Below are positions 1-8,145 of a stretch of DNA of 64,000 nucleotides, in pieces. Under the pieces are notes generated by a model, which saw nothing but the letters and a program-made list of their open reading frames with translations, had not been told where the DNA came from and made no database searches. Source of the stretch: Aquisphaera insulae (GTDB lineage Bacteria > Planctomycetota > Planctomycetia > Isosphaerales > Isosphaeraceae); contig NZ_JAALJH010000039.1 of assembly GCF_011064615.1 (NCBI RefSeq), forward strand, positions 1-64,000, given 5' to 3'. How positions within the stretch are numbered: position 1 is the first letter of the stretch; each line of letters starts with the position of its first letter. The position numbers and the translations under genes are program-made.

Positions 1-456
1 CGGCCGACCGGGCGACTCACCCTTGCAGGATGCTCGGCCTGGCGAAGAGGCCATCAACCCGGGTGGCCTGCCTTCGGTTGCTATCGGCGGTCTTCTCAGT
101 CCCGGTCGACCTCAGGAAGCCGACGGCCAGGTTCCGTCGCGTTGCCTTCGCCTCCAGGCCGGGACCCTTGCGGATGCGGCCGACGTCCACTCCCGGGCTC
201 ACCACGCGGACGTGGCGAGACGCGTTGTCTCGGGTCGTCCTGCCCTTCCTATCCCCTCCAGGGTGAAATCGTCCATTGCGGCCGAGAGAGTCCTTGAGTC
301 TCTAGGCTCGGCATGGACAACGCGGTATACTTGGCCGGGCCGACGAACGGGACTCGCCGCGCCACGTCGCTTCACTTCTGTCCATCAAATCCAGTTTTGA
401 AAACGGACACGGAGGCGTCCTGCTGGGAGCATCCGGGTCGGATCGAGCAGCCCTTG
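1..456. other. 5' edge region without a convincing gene
   Basis: I see no credible coding sequence here. The open frames are short, overlap one another on both strands and have mixed codon use. A TATACT hexamer at 326-331 resembles a -10 box, but no good -35 sits 16-19 bases upstream, so I do not call a promoter. It does lie inside the alternative longer form of the following kinase gene, which favours a start further downstream for that gene. Confidence 0.5.
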
Positions 457-3400
457 ATGCAGAGCGTTGAAGAAACTCGTGGCAAGGAGCCATCCGCCCA
501 CTCCGGGGCCCACGGGGCCTCCGCGCCCCGGGCCGAGGGGGCTGAAGGAGCGGGACCGGAGAAGACGCAGGATCCGCCGACGGTCGTCCGCACGCCCAGC
601 AGCCTGGCGCGGAAGCTCCAGGCCGGGCAGGGCTCGGCCGTCCAGGCCCCCGCGGTCGCTTTGCTGCCGCGTGCCGGCGAGATCATCGGCACGTTCGTCC
701 TGGAGGAGGCGATCGGCGTCGGGGGCATGGGGGCCGTCTTCCGCGCGCTCGACGTCCAGCTCGACAGGCGGATCGCGCTCAAGCTCCTGCCGCTCGATCA
801 GACGGACGATCCGGAGATCGTGCAGCGGTTCTACCAGGAAGGCCGCTCGTCGGCTCAGCTCGATCACGAGAATATCGCGAGGGTCTTCAGCATCGGCCAG
901 GACGGACCGTATCACTTCATCGCCTTCGAGTACATCGAGGGCGAGACGGTCCGACGCCGGGTCGACGAGAAGGGGCCGCTCCCCGCCGCCGAGACCGTGG
1001 ATATCAGCCTCCAGATCTCTCAGGCGCTCGTCCACGCCTCGGATCGCGGGGTCGTCCATCGCGACATCAAGCCATCGAACATCATCCTGACCCCGCAGGG
1101 ACGCGCCAAGCTCGTGGACATGGGGCTGGCGCGCCGCTTCGAGCGCGACACCGACCACGGCCTGACCCAGAGCGGGATGACGCTGGGCACCTTCGACTAC
1201 ATCAGCCCGGAGCAGGCCCGCGACCCCCGGGACGTGGACGTTCGCAGCGACCTCTATTCGCTCGGCTGCACCATGTTCCACATGCTCGCCGGGCGGCCTC
1301 CGTTCCCCGGGGGGACGGTCCTCCAGAAGCTGCTTCAGCACCAGGAGGAGCCGCCTCCCGACATCCGCGGGCTCAACGACTCGGTCCCGGCGGAGCTCGG
1401 CCGGCTCATCGGCAAGCTCCTGGCGAAGGATCGCGAGCGCCGCTACCAGACGCCCGAGCAGGTCGTCCGCGACCTCCTCGTGATCGCGGGACAGATGGGG
1501 ATGCCCGTCCTGCCGTCCGACAGCCACCCGTGGTCGTCGCGCGGCGATCGGAAGGCCTGGGAGCGGCACCTGGTCTGGCTCCTGCCCGGGCTCGCATTTT
1601 GCACCGTCATCGGCCTCCTCGCCTGGTGGGGACGAGAGCTGAACGACCCGGCCGCCGCGAGCATGAGCCTCCCCTCGCCGCGGACCGCCGTCGTCGAGCC
1701 CTCGGGCTCGGTCCGGCCGGCGGCCGTGCCCGCCAACGGCCCGTCCGGCAGGGGAGCGGCCGCCGCGGACGATCCCCGGCCTCTCGTCACGTCCCAGCCG
1801 AGGAACATCGCCGTCCGCCCGGGGGACGATCTCGCCTCCATCCTCTCGGCCGCGCCGCCCCGCGCGGTGATCACGCTGACCGAGGATGGGCCTTACGTGA
1901 TCGGCGCCAGAGGAGGCAATCACCGCGCGACCGCCGTCCTGACCGGCCGGGATTTGACCATCAAGGCCGACTCGGGGACCCGCCCCGTCCTGAGGTTCGC
2001 CGCGGACTCCGCGTTCGCGGACGGAGCGACGGCCGGGATCGAGCTGGGCGCCGGCACCGCGAAGTCCGCGGCCGAGAAGGCCGTCACGGGCGTCCCCCCT
2101 GCCCTGCTCTGGTTCTCCGGCGGGAGCGTCAGCCTCGACGGCCTCACCTTCGAGCTGGACAGCGACGGCCCCGCGGTCCAGGCCGCGCTCGTGGCCGAGG
2201 ACACATCGCTGACGATCCGGGGCTGCATGTTCCGGCAGGGCTCGCGGAGCGACGGCCGCGACCGTACCGCGATTCGGCTCCGCTCGCAGCGGCCCCAGGC
2301 GGACGGGATCGACCGCGATCGGCCCCCTCGCGTCCTCGTCGACACGTGCCACTTCGACGGCTTCCAGGCCGGGATCGCATCCGAGGGTGCGACCGATCTC
2401 ATCCTCCGGGATTGCACCCTGGGGCCCTGCTCTCCGGCCATCCGCGTGTTCAACCGGGCGGGCGACGCCCCGGTCCCCGCCGACATCCGCCTCCGCCATT
2501 CCAGCTTCATGGCCGGCGACGGCCCCGTGCTCGAGCTCGAGGGGGTCATCGCTCGCGTCCAGTGCGACGATTCCGTCGTGGCCCCCGCCGGCTCCACGCC
2601 GGCAACGCTGGTGGCGGTGGATGTGCCTCGAGACCTGACCTGGCAAGGGCGGTACAACCTCTTCTATCGCATCCGCACGTTCCTCAAGCCGACGGGCGAG
2701 GCCGACGAATCCCAGGCCATCGACGACTTCGGCTCGTGGTGCGAGGCCGGCTCCGCCCTCCGGGAGACGGACACCATACTCGCCAGGTCGCCCGTGTGGA
2801 ATTCCCCCCGCCCCCTCCAGGAGCTGACGATCGACCAGGAGAATCCGACGGAAGCGTTTACTCTTTCATCGGAGTATGGGAGCAGGCGATCCTTCGGGGT
2901 GCGGCAGGGCCCTTATGCCGCGCGGACCCTGGAGCCGGCTCATGCCGCCGGGCCGGGGGAGCCGCCGGCCGCGGGCGATCCGGCGAAACTCGCGTCCGCC
3001 GCCGCGAAGTCGTCCCGATCGGCGACGATTCCGAACCCAGCGGCCGACGGGCGGACCACCGCGGCGACGAAGGACGTCGAGCCCGCCGAGCGCAGGCTCG
3101 CGGCCGAGACGAAGGGCGCTCCCTCGCCGACCATCCCGCCCTCGGTCGTTTTCGGCCCCACCGAGCCCGCCGCCCGCGTTGAGACGACTCCGAAAGCTCG
3201 CCAGGAGGCGAGCCCGGCTCCGCCAGCAAGACCGCCGGCCTCGCCTGGCCCGGTCTCCCCGGTTGCCTCCGCCCCCCCCGTGGCCACGTCCACGGGCTCG
3301 AACCCGGGCGAGTCGAACAATCGAACCTCGACCGTCACGTCCGATGAGGACGTGATCCGCAGCGCGGCACAGCTCCTCAACGCGGTCAGCCGGGACGGCG

Positions 3401-4479
3401 CCCGCGGCGGGACGCTGAGGATCGCCCGCAACGCGGACCTGGACCTGTCCCCGATCGACCTTTCGTCAAGCGGCCGGTGGATCATCGAGTCCGAGGAAGG
3501 GGCCGGCAGCCGGCCCCGGCTCCGGCTCCGCCCGCCGGCCTTCGGGTCGAGGTCTCCGTCGTCGTGGATGTCTCTCTTCCAGCTCCGATCCGGGAGCCTC
3601 ACGCTCCGGGGACTGGATCTCGTCCTCCCGCGCCAGGAGATCGACCTGGCCATGTCCGGTCCGGAGGCGGCCGTCGCCGTCTCGCCGGGCACTCGTCTCG
3701 AGATCCTGGACACGACGATCACCATCGCGGATCGATCGCCTCGCTCGGCGGCGATCGCCGTCCAGCCCACGATGGCCCCCTGGAGCCCCCGCGAAGCCTC
3801 CTCGGTGTCCACAATCCTCGTCTCCGACTCGCTCCTCCGTTCCTGCGGCGACGCGATCGTCGTCGCGTCCGGCCGTCCCGTGGACATTCAGCTCCGGAGC
3901 GTCCTGGTCGGGACCGAAGGCAGCCTCCTCCACGCCACCGGCATGCCCCAGGCGCCGTCGGCCGGACCGCCGGCGACCGCCTCCTCGCCGACGCTGAAGG
4001 TCCGGATCGATCGATCGACCGCCCGCACCAAGGGAGGGCTCGTCTACCTCGAGAGCACGCCGGACCTGAAGGAACCCGCCACGACGGCCATCGAGGCCAG
4101 CAACTCGATCCTCACGACCGCCGGCCAGGAGCCCCTCTTCCGGGTCGACGGCCAGGGCTCCCTGGACCAGCTTCGCGATCGGATCGCCTGGAAGGCGGAT
4201 CACATCGCCTACGTCCAGATCTCGACCTATCGTCGCGATCAGGTCCGCCAGACCGGCGTTTCGCCCCGCGACTATTCGCGATCGGACTGGAAAACGGCCT
4301 TCGATGCAAGCGACTCGCTCCCGATCATCGAGGGAGTTCGCTTCCGGAACCGGCTCGACCCGGATCAGCCCGCCTGCTCCCTTTCGAAGGACGATTTCTC
4401 CCTCGACCCCCAAGGTTTGGCCCTCGATCGGGGGCCGGACCTCGGACAGCTCCCCTCGCCGCCCGCGACCGACTCCTGA
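457..4479 (+). CDS. Transmembrane serine/threonine protein kinase with two extracellular beta-helix-like regions
   Basis: A Hanks-type kinase of about 1340 residues. From the ATG at 457, a proline/alanine-rich leader of about 75 residues precedes the kinase domain (about 76-350) with glycine loop GVGGMGAVF, catalytic HRDIKPSN (H201, D203) and SPEQ in the activation segment. The metal-binding DFG is DMG here (D221). A membrane segment follows at about 371-395, then a region at 448-748 rich in short beta repeats, a Pro/Ala linker (about 832-960) and a second similar region (about 968-1340). The layout fits an inside kinase and an outside sensor built of right-handed beta-helices (inference). 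An ATG at 313 would add 48 residues, but that stretch has atypical codons (tgt, tca, aat, aaa), so 457 was chosen. It stops 11 bases before the convergent MnmE-like gene. Substrates are unknown. Confidence 0.85.
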   Translation: MQSVEETRGKEPSAHSGAHGASAPRAEGAEGAGPEKTQDPPTVVRTPSSLARKLQAGQGSAVQAPAVALLPRAGEIIGTFVLEEAIGVGGMGAVFRALDVQLDRRIALKLLPLDQTDDPEIVQRFYQEGRSSAQLDHENIARVFSIGQDGPYHFIAFEYIEGETVRRRVDEKGPLPAAETVDISLQISQALVHASDRGVVHRDIKPSNIILTPQGRAKLVDMGLARRFERDTDHGLTQSGMTLGTFDYISPEQARDPRDVDVRSDLYSLGCTMFHMLAGRPPFPGGTVLQKLLQHQEEPPPDIRGLNDSVPAELGRLIGKLLAKDRERRYQTPEQVVRDLLVIAGQMGMPVLPSDSHPWSSRGDRKAWERHLVWLLPGLAFCTVIGLLAWWGRELNDPAAASMSLPSPRTAVVEPSGSVRPAAVPANGPSGRGAAAADDPRPLVTSQPRNIAVRPGDDLASILSAAPPRAVITLTEDGPYVIGARGGNHRATAVLTGRDLTIKADSGTRPVLRFAADSAFADGATAGIELGAGTAKSAAEKAVTGVPPALLWFSGGSVSLDGLTFELDSDGPAVQAALVAEDTSLTIRGCMFRQGSRSDGRDRTAIRLRSQRPQADGIDRDRPPRVLVDTCHFDGFQAGIASEGATDLILRDCTLGPCSPAIRVFNRAGDAPVPADIRLRHSSFMAGDGPVLELEGVIARVQCDDSVVAPAGSTPATLVAVDVPRDLTWQGRYNLFYRIRTFLKPTGEADESQAIDDFGSWCEAGSALRETDTILARSPVWNSPRPLQELTIDQENPTEAFTLSSEYGSRRSFGVRQGPYAARTLEPAHAAGPGEPPAAGDPAKLASAAAKSSRSATIPNPAADGRTTAATKDVEPAERRLAAETKGAPSPTIPPSVVFGPTEPAARVETTPKARQEASPAPPARPPASPGPVSPVASAPPVATSTGSNPGESNNRTSTVTSDEDVIRSAAQLLNAVSRDGARGGTLRIARNADLDLSPIDLSSSGRWIIESEEGAGSRPRLRLRPPAFGSRSPSSWMSLFQLRSGSLTLRGLDLVLPRQEIDLAMSGPEAAVAVSPGTRLEILDTTITIADRSPRSAAIAVQPTMAPWSPREASSVSTILVSDSLLRSCGDAIVVASGRPVDIQLRSVLVGTEGSLLHATGMPQAPSAGPPATASSPTLKVRIDRSTARTKGGLVYLESTPDLKEPATTAIEASNSILTTAGQEPLFRVDGQGSLDQLRDRIAWKADHIAYVQISTYRRDQVRQTGVSPRDYSRSDWKTAFDASDSLPIIEGVRFRNRLDPDQPACSLSKDDFSLDPQGLALDRGPDLGQLPSPPATDS

Positions 4480-4490
4480 TCGTCCGCGGC

Positions 4491-5687
4491 TCAACCGGTC
4501 CCCCCGGATGGGCCGGCCCCGACACGGTCGCGCCGGAGGCTTCGGATTTCGCGAATCGCGTCCTGCCGATCCCCGGCCGCGAGGGATCGTCGCGCGGTTT
4601 CGAGGGAGGTTCGATGACGGACCCGGAACGGGATCGCCGCCCCCGGCGGGGGCAGATCCGGGAGGATCGCCGCGACGATCGCGGCCGAAAGGCCGTCCAG
4701 GCCCTCGCCCGTCGCCGCCGACACCACCACGACCCGACGGTCCGCCGGGATGACCGTTTCGGGGTGCCAGGCCGCCGGGCGATCCGACTTGTTCGCCACC
4801 AGGACCGAGCGATCCGGCTCGACGGTGACGATCTCGTCTTCCTCGCCGATCGCGAGGGGCCCCGACCGATCGAGGACCACGAGCACCAGGTCCGCCGACC
4901 GCACGGCCAGGCGGGCGCGATCGAGGCCGGAGCGCTCGATCGGATCGTCGGAATGGCGCCGGCCGGCCGTGTCCGAGAGCTGGATCGGCCAGCCGTCGAA
5001 GGCCATCGGAACGGTCACGACGTCGCGCGTCGTCCCGGGAGTCGAGTCGACGATCGCCCTCCGATAGCCCGCCAGGGCGTTCAGCAAACGACTCTTCCCC
5101 ACGTTGGGCGCCCCGGCCAGGACGACACTCCACCCGCTCAGCAGCCTGAGCCCGATCCTCGCCCGCTCCAGGAGGAGATCGATCCGGTGCCCTGCCGCGT
5201 CGATCCGACCGGCCTGTAACTCCTCCTCGACCGCGACCAGCTCCCGGTCGAGTGCCCCCTGGGCTTGTTCCAGCAGGATCTCCGCCGTCCTGACCGTGGG
5301 GGCGAGGGGCAGGTCCTCGAGCGCCTCGGCCTGTATGCGGGAATCGCCTTGCCAGGCCGCCCATGCGTCGGTCCCGGTCGCGACGACCCCGGCCGACCCG
5401 AGCGCCTCCATGACGAGCCCGACCGCCGCCGGCCCGCCATGGCACTGAAGCTCGATCGCCGATCGCGGCCCGTCGAGCCGCACCGCCACGACCTCATCGC
5501 CGGCCCCGCGACCGATCCGGCCCAGTCGGAGCTGTCCCGGGGCTCCCTCGGAAAGTCCCGGTCCCCGGGCCGGCCGGAAGCAGGCGTCCACCGCCTGGGT
5601 CGCCCCCTCGCCCCAGACCTGGATCACCGCGATCGCTCCACGTCCCGGGGGCGTCAGGACCGCCATCAGTGGACTCAGACCCTCCAT
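4491..5687 (-). CDS. MnmE/TrmE-like GTPase, reduced form
   Basis: MnmE is a dimeric GTPase that, with MnmG, modifies uridine 34 in the tRNA wobble position. The N-terminus carries the family's TPPGRGAIAVIQ stretch and the QCHGGP motif (about 81-86) of the folate-binding domain. The GTPase domain has P-loop GAPNVGKS (192-199), TPGTTRD (about 216-222), DTAG (239-242) and NKSD (299-302). At 398 residues it is shorter than typical MnmE (about 450). The C-terminal FCIGK motif with the catalytic cysteine is absent; the chain ends in a Gly/Ser tail. The residue after DTAG-x-R, usually glutamate, is histidine. It may be a paralogue with another role rather than the modification enzyme. The start is supported by GAGGGA about 8 bases upstream and by alignment with the family N-terminus. 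Divergent from the EVE gene. Confidence 0.8.
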   Translation of the reverse strand: MEGLSPLMAVLTPPGRGAIAVIQVWGEGATQAVDACFRPARGPGLSEGAPGQLRLGRIGRGAGDEVVAVRLDGPRSAIELQCHGGPAAVGLVMEALGSAGVVATGTDAWAAWQGDSRIQAEALEDLPLAPTVRTAEILLEQAQGALDRELVAVEEELQAGRIDAAGHRIDLLLERARIGLRLLSGWSVVLAGAPNVGKSRLLNALAGYRRAIVDSTPGTTRDVVTVPMAFDGWPIQLSDTAGRRHSDDPIERSGLDRARLAVRSADLVLVVLDRSGPLAIGEEDEIVTVEPDRSVLVANKSDRPAAWHPETVIPADRRVVVVSAATGEGLDGLSAAIVAAILPDLPPPGAAIPFRVRHRTSLETARRSLAAGDRQDAIREIRSLRRDRVGAGPSGGTG

Positions 5688-5831
5688 GTGAACGTCCCTC
5701 GCCGGTCCACCCCTACACGTCGCTTCCCCGTTTGAGCCCCGACCTTCATGCTATAGACTCTCTGGTCGGCGCGCCAGGTTTCTCGGGTAATTCCGTCGCG
5801 GCGAGCCGTGACTCGGGGGAGCCGAATCGAG

Positions 5832-6350
5832 ATGGCCTACTGGTTGTTCAAGTCCGAGCCCGACTGCTTTTCCTTCGCCGACCTCCAGGCCGCGCCGGAG
5901 AGCACGACCGGGTGGGACGGCGTGAGGAACTACCAGGCGAGGAACTACCTCCGCGACTCCATCAAGCAGGGAGACGAGGTCCTCTTCTACCACTCCAACG
6001 CGGATCCCCCCGCGATCGCCGGCATCGCTCGCGTGGTCCGAGAGGCGCACCCCGATCCGACCGCCTTCGACCCCTCCGATGACCATTACGACCCGAAGAG
6101 CGACTCCGACGCTCCGACCTGGGTCCAGGTCTCGATTCAGGCGATCCGGCCGATCGAGCCCCCCCTCGGCCTGCCTCGCCTCCGCGAGATCCCCGAGCTC
6201 GCCGGCATGGAACTCCTCCGGAAGGGGAGCCGCCTGTCCATCCAGCCCGTGAGCCCGGCCGAATGGTCCGCCATCATGAAGCTCGCCGGGCCCGCGAAAC
6301 CCAAGCAATCGAAACCGAGATCGAAACCCAGGACCGAGCGATCGAAGTGA
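5832..6350 (+). CDS. EVE domain protein
   Basis: A 172-residue protein that is essentially one EVE domain, a PUA-like fold related to human THYN1 and thought to bind modified bases in DNA or RNA. Family hallmarks are visible: WLFKSEPDCFSF at the N-terminus, WDGVRNYQARNYLR (about 32-45) and GDEVLFYHSN (about 52-61). The tail is a short lysine/arginine-rich stretch. The ATG at 5832 was chosen because the domain begins directly with it and a GGGGGAG sequence lies about 10 bases upstream; a GTG at 5808 would add eight residues. The VOC gene begins 23 bases after the stop, so the two are probably co-transcribed. Cellular target unknown. Confidence 0.88.
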   Translation: MAYWLFKSEPDCFSFADLQAAPESTTGWDGVRNYQARNYLRDSIKQGDEVLFYHSNADPPAIAGIARVVREAHPDPTAFDPSDDHYDPKSDSDAPTWVQVSIQAIRPIEPPLGLPRLREIPELAGMELLRKGSRLSIQPVSPAEWSAIMKLAGPAKPKQSKPRSKPRTERSK

Positions 6351-6373
6351 CCGGCGATCCTGGAAAGAAACCG

Positions 6374-6769
6374 ATGGGAGACACGACCGTGGCACGTATT
6401 GAACACTTCGCCATCTTCGCCAAGGATGCCCCCGCGCTCAAGGATTTCTACGTCAAGACGCTGGGGATGACGGTCGCGCTCGAGAGCGGCGGCAATCCGC
6501 CTGGCTTCTTCCTCGCCGATGAGAAAGGCGTCGCCCTCGAGATCATCGGACTCGCCGAGGGAGCGTCGGTCGCGAACACGCGCTGGGTCTGCCACACCGC
6601 CTTCCTCGTCGACGACGTGGCTTCTCGCCGCAGGGAGCTCGAGGCCCTGGGGATCGCATTCGAAACGGGGACCGAGGTGGACACGCCGACGATGAAGACC
6701 GCGTTCTTCAACGACCCCGAAGGCAATCGCTGTCAGATCGTCTGGAGGAGCAAGCCCCTGGTCCCCTGA
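6374..6769 (+). CDS. VOC family protein (glyoxalase/bleomycin-resistance fold)
   Basis: A 131-residue single vicinal-oxygen-chelate module pair. Likely metal ligands are H11 (in RIEHFAIF), E56 and H74, while the usual final glutamate after PEGN is replaced by glutamine (Q121, in CQIV). The family includes glyoxalase I, ring-cleavage dioxygenases and antibiotic-binding proteins, so the substrate cannot be named from sequence. The ATG at 6374 follows a GGAAAG sequence with good spacing; the open frame extends upstream into the EVE gene but that part shows no domain. Probably translated from the same transcript as the EVE gene. Confidence 0.85.
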   Translation: MGDTTVARIEHFAIFAKDAPALKDFYVKTLGMTVALESGGNPPGFFLADEKGVALEIIGLAEGASVANTRWVCHTAFLVDDVASRRRELEALGIAFETGTEVDTPTMKTAFFNDPEGNRCQIVWRSKPLVP

Positions 6770-6792
6770 AGACCCCGGCCCATGGCCCGGGA

Positions 6793-6993
6793 TCAGCCCG
6801 CCGCGGCGACGGGGATCTCGCCCCGCCACTCGATCTTGTAGTTGTTCTGGGCGGCGAAGCCCTCGATCTCGGCCTTCGACTGGGGGATCTCGATGCGCGT
6901 GTACTCGCGGTAGAATCCGCTCCCCGAGCGCTTGTAGGTGGCCTCCTCGCCATACCATTTCCCTTCCAGGTGATACACGACCAGGATCGACAT
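6793..6993 (-). CDS. Small conserved-looking protein of unknown function
   Basis: A 66-residue protein rich in aromatic and charged residues, starting MSILVVYHLEGKWYGEE. No signal peptide or membrane segment is visible. The start at 6993 has GGAG about nine bases upstream. Composition is balanced and codon use is high in GC3, unlike neighbouring spurious frames, which is why I accept it as a gene. It is convergent with the VOC gene (24 bases between stops). I do not recognise the family; a small beta-sheet fold is possible given the alternating pattern. Confidence 0.6.
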   Translation of the reverse strand: MSILVVYHLEGKWYGEEATYKRSGSGFYREYTRIEIPQSKAEIEGFAAQNNYKIEWRGEIPVAAAG

Positions 6994-7116
6994 GGGGCTT
7001 GCTCCGGGCGGTTCGATTTCGAGGTCAGCACGACAATCATAAACAGGGCATCCGGCTTCGCCAAGCACGGCCAGCGCCCGCCGCGACCCGGATTCGCCGG
7101 CTGGAAAACGAACGGA

Positions 7117-7144
7117 GCGGCCGCTCTGCGTAAAGAGCGGCCGC
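7117..7144 (-). terminator. Intrinsic terminator of the small gene at 7178-7432
   Basis: A perfect 11-bp stem (GCGGCCGCTCT at 7117-7127 against AGAGCGGCCGC at 7134-7144) closes a 6-base loop. Read on the minus strand it lies 34 bases after the stop codon at 7178 and is followed by a T-rich stretch (complement of about 7103-7113). The plus-strand side lacks a T run, so it is assigned to the minus-strand gene. Confidence 0.65.
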
Positions 7145-7177
7145 CCCGTGTATTAGTCTGGGCGAGCGTCGATCGAT

Positions 7178-7432
7178 TCAGTTCGATTCCGCCGACCGAG
7201 GAGTCTTGGCGAGCTGGTTCACGATATTCGCCGCGTCGGCAGCCCGCCTCGCGTCGGAATATTTGGCCATGGGTGCGGAACACGTTTCGTCGGAGTACAC
7301 GCCAACGACCGTATAGAGACCGTTCAACTCGCCCGTCTCGGCCCTGGTAAACAGACCAGAGCGGATCAGGGAGGCCAGATTGGTTTGCCACATCTGGGTT
7401 TCGGCCAGCTTCGCAGTCATGGCGAGCCTCAT
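7178..7432 (-). CDS. Small hypothetical protein
   Basis: An 84-residue protein (80 if the ATG at 7420 is used; a GAGG lies eight bases before it). The middle reads like an amphipathic alpha/beta protein, with TGELNGLYTVVGVYSDE followed by an alanine/arginine-rich helix and NIVNQLAKTP near the end. There is no signal peptide or membrane span. An intrinsic terminator follows the gene, which supports its being a real transcription unit. GC content is somewhat lower than in flanking genes. Family not recognised. Confidence 0.5.
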   Translation of the reverse strand: MRLAMTAKLAETQMWQTNLASLIRSGLFTRAETGELNGLYTVVGVYSDETCSAPMAKYSDARRAADAANIVNQLAKTPRSAESN

Positions 7433-8145
7433 GTTCTTTCTGGGGATCGACCCTCAGGCGATTTGCAACACGGGAACCCATCTCCTCCACCGTCCGGCGC
7501 TACCCGACACAGACCGGGCTTCTCAACAAGGCTCTCGCCGGATGGTCTTCCTCGAATCGAGCGGGCGGATTATTCCCGATTTGCCTTCATTCGTGTAGAC
7601 GAGGTTCTGGGCGTCATGGTTCGCGGAATCCTCCGCGTGATGAAGAACGTTGATTCCTTTATTCAAATGTAGCCCAGGACTCATCCGAAGAAAGAGGCGA
7701 CTCCGAGAATTTGATCCCACCATCACTCACCAACATGATATCCCGCACAGCAAACTCAGGGCCATTTGTCTGAAAAAACCATCAGGAGATCCCGGTACGT
7801 CCCGCAGAATCGTCTGATTCGGTCCTGCCGGCCTGGCTACGCACCGCCCGGCCCCCCAGCCTGAAGCCCTCCGACACCTCCCAAGAGAGTCTGTAACTCG
7901 TTCTTCCGTGGGAGTTAGGGAAATATCCCGGGTCCTCCGCGGTGGGCACGCCCTAATGATCCCTGGCTCACCATGATCCCGGGGATGGAATGGTGGGGAC
8001 TGACGTATCCCGATCTGCCGGTCCGGCCAGGGGGTACGGACGAGTGGCAATTTCGTCCAAGTGGTCTGCAAGAACTCCCGGCAGTCCTTGCTCATGATCT
8101 GGACCGAACGTGAGAGGGGGAGGAATTCCCTCCGGCTCTCGCCGA
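7433..8145. other. Gene-free, lower-GC stretch
   Basis: About 710 bases with visibly lower GC and no open frame with planctomycete-like codon use. Frames that cross it on both strands contain many rare codons and no recognisable motif. It may be a decayed gene or insertion scar, or the long leader of one of the flanking minus-strand genes. Nothing specific is supported. Confidence 0.5.
8112..8140 (-). terminator. Possible terminator hairpin after the ROK gene
   Basis: GAGAG (8112-8116) pairs with CTCTC (8136-8140) and GGAGG (8119-8123) with CCTCC (8129-8133) around a 5-base loop, separated by a GG/GG internal loop. It begins six bases past the stop of the minus-strand ROK gene. There is no T run after it, so function as a terminator is uncertain. 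Confidence 0.3.

Noticed and set aside
385..2646. A 753-residue minus-strand frame
   Set aside because: Antisense to the first kinase; composition dominated by Arg, Gly, Asp and Val, typical for shadow frames.
7523..7726. A 67-residue minus-strand frame
   Set aside because: Codon use is unlike the genome's genes, no ribosome site is visible and no motif was found.
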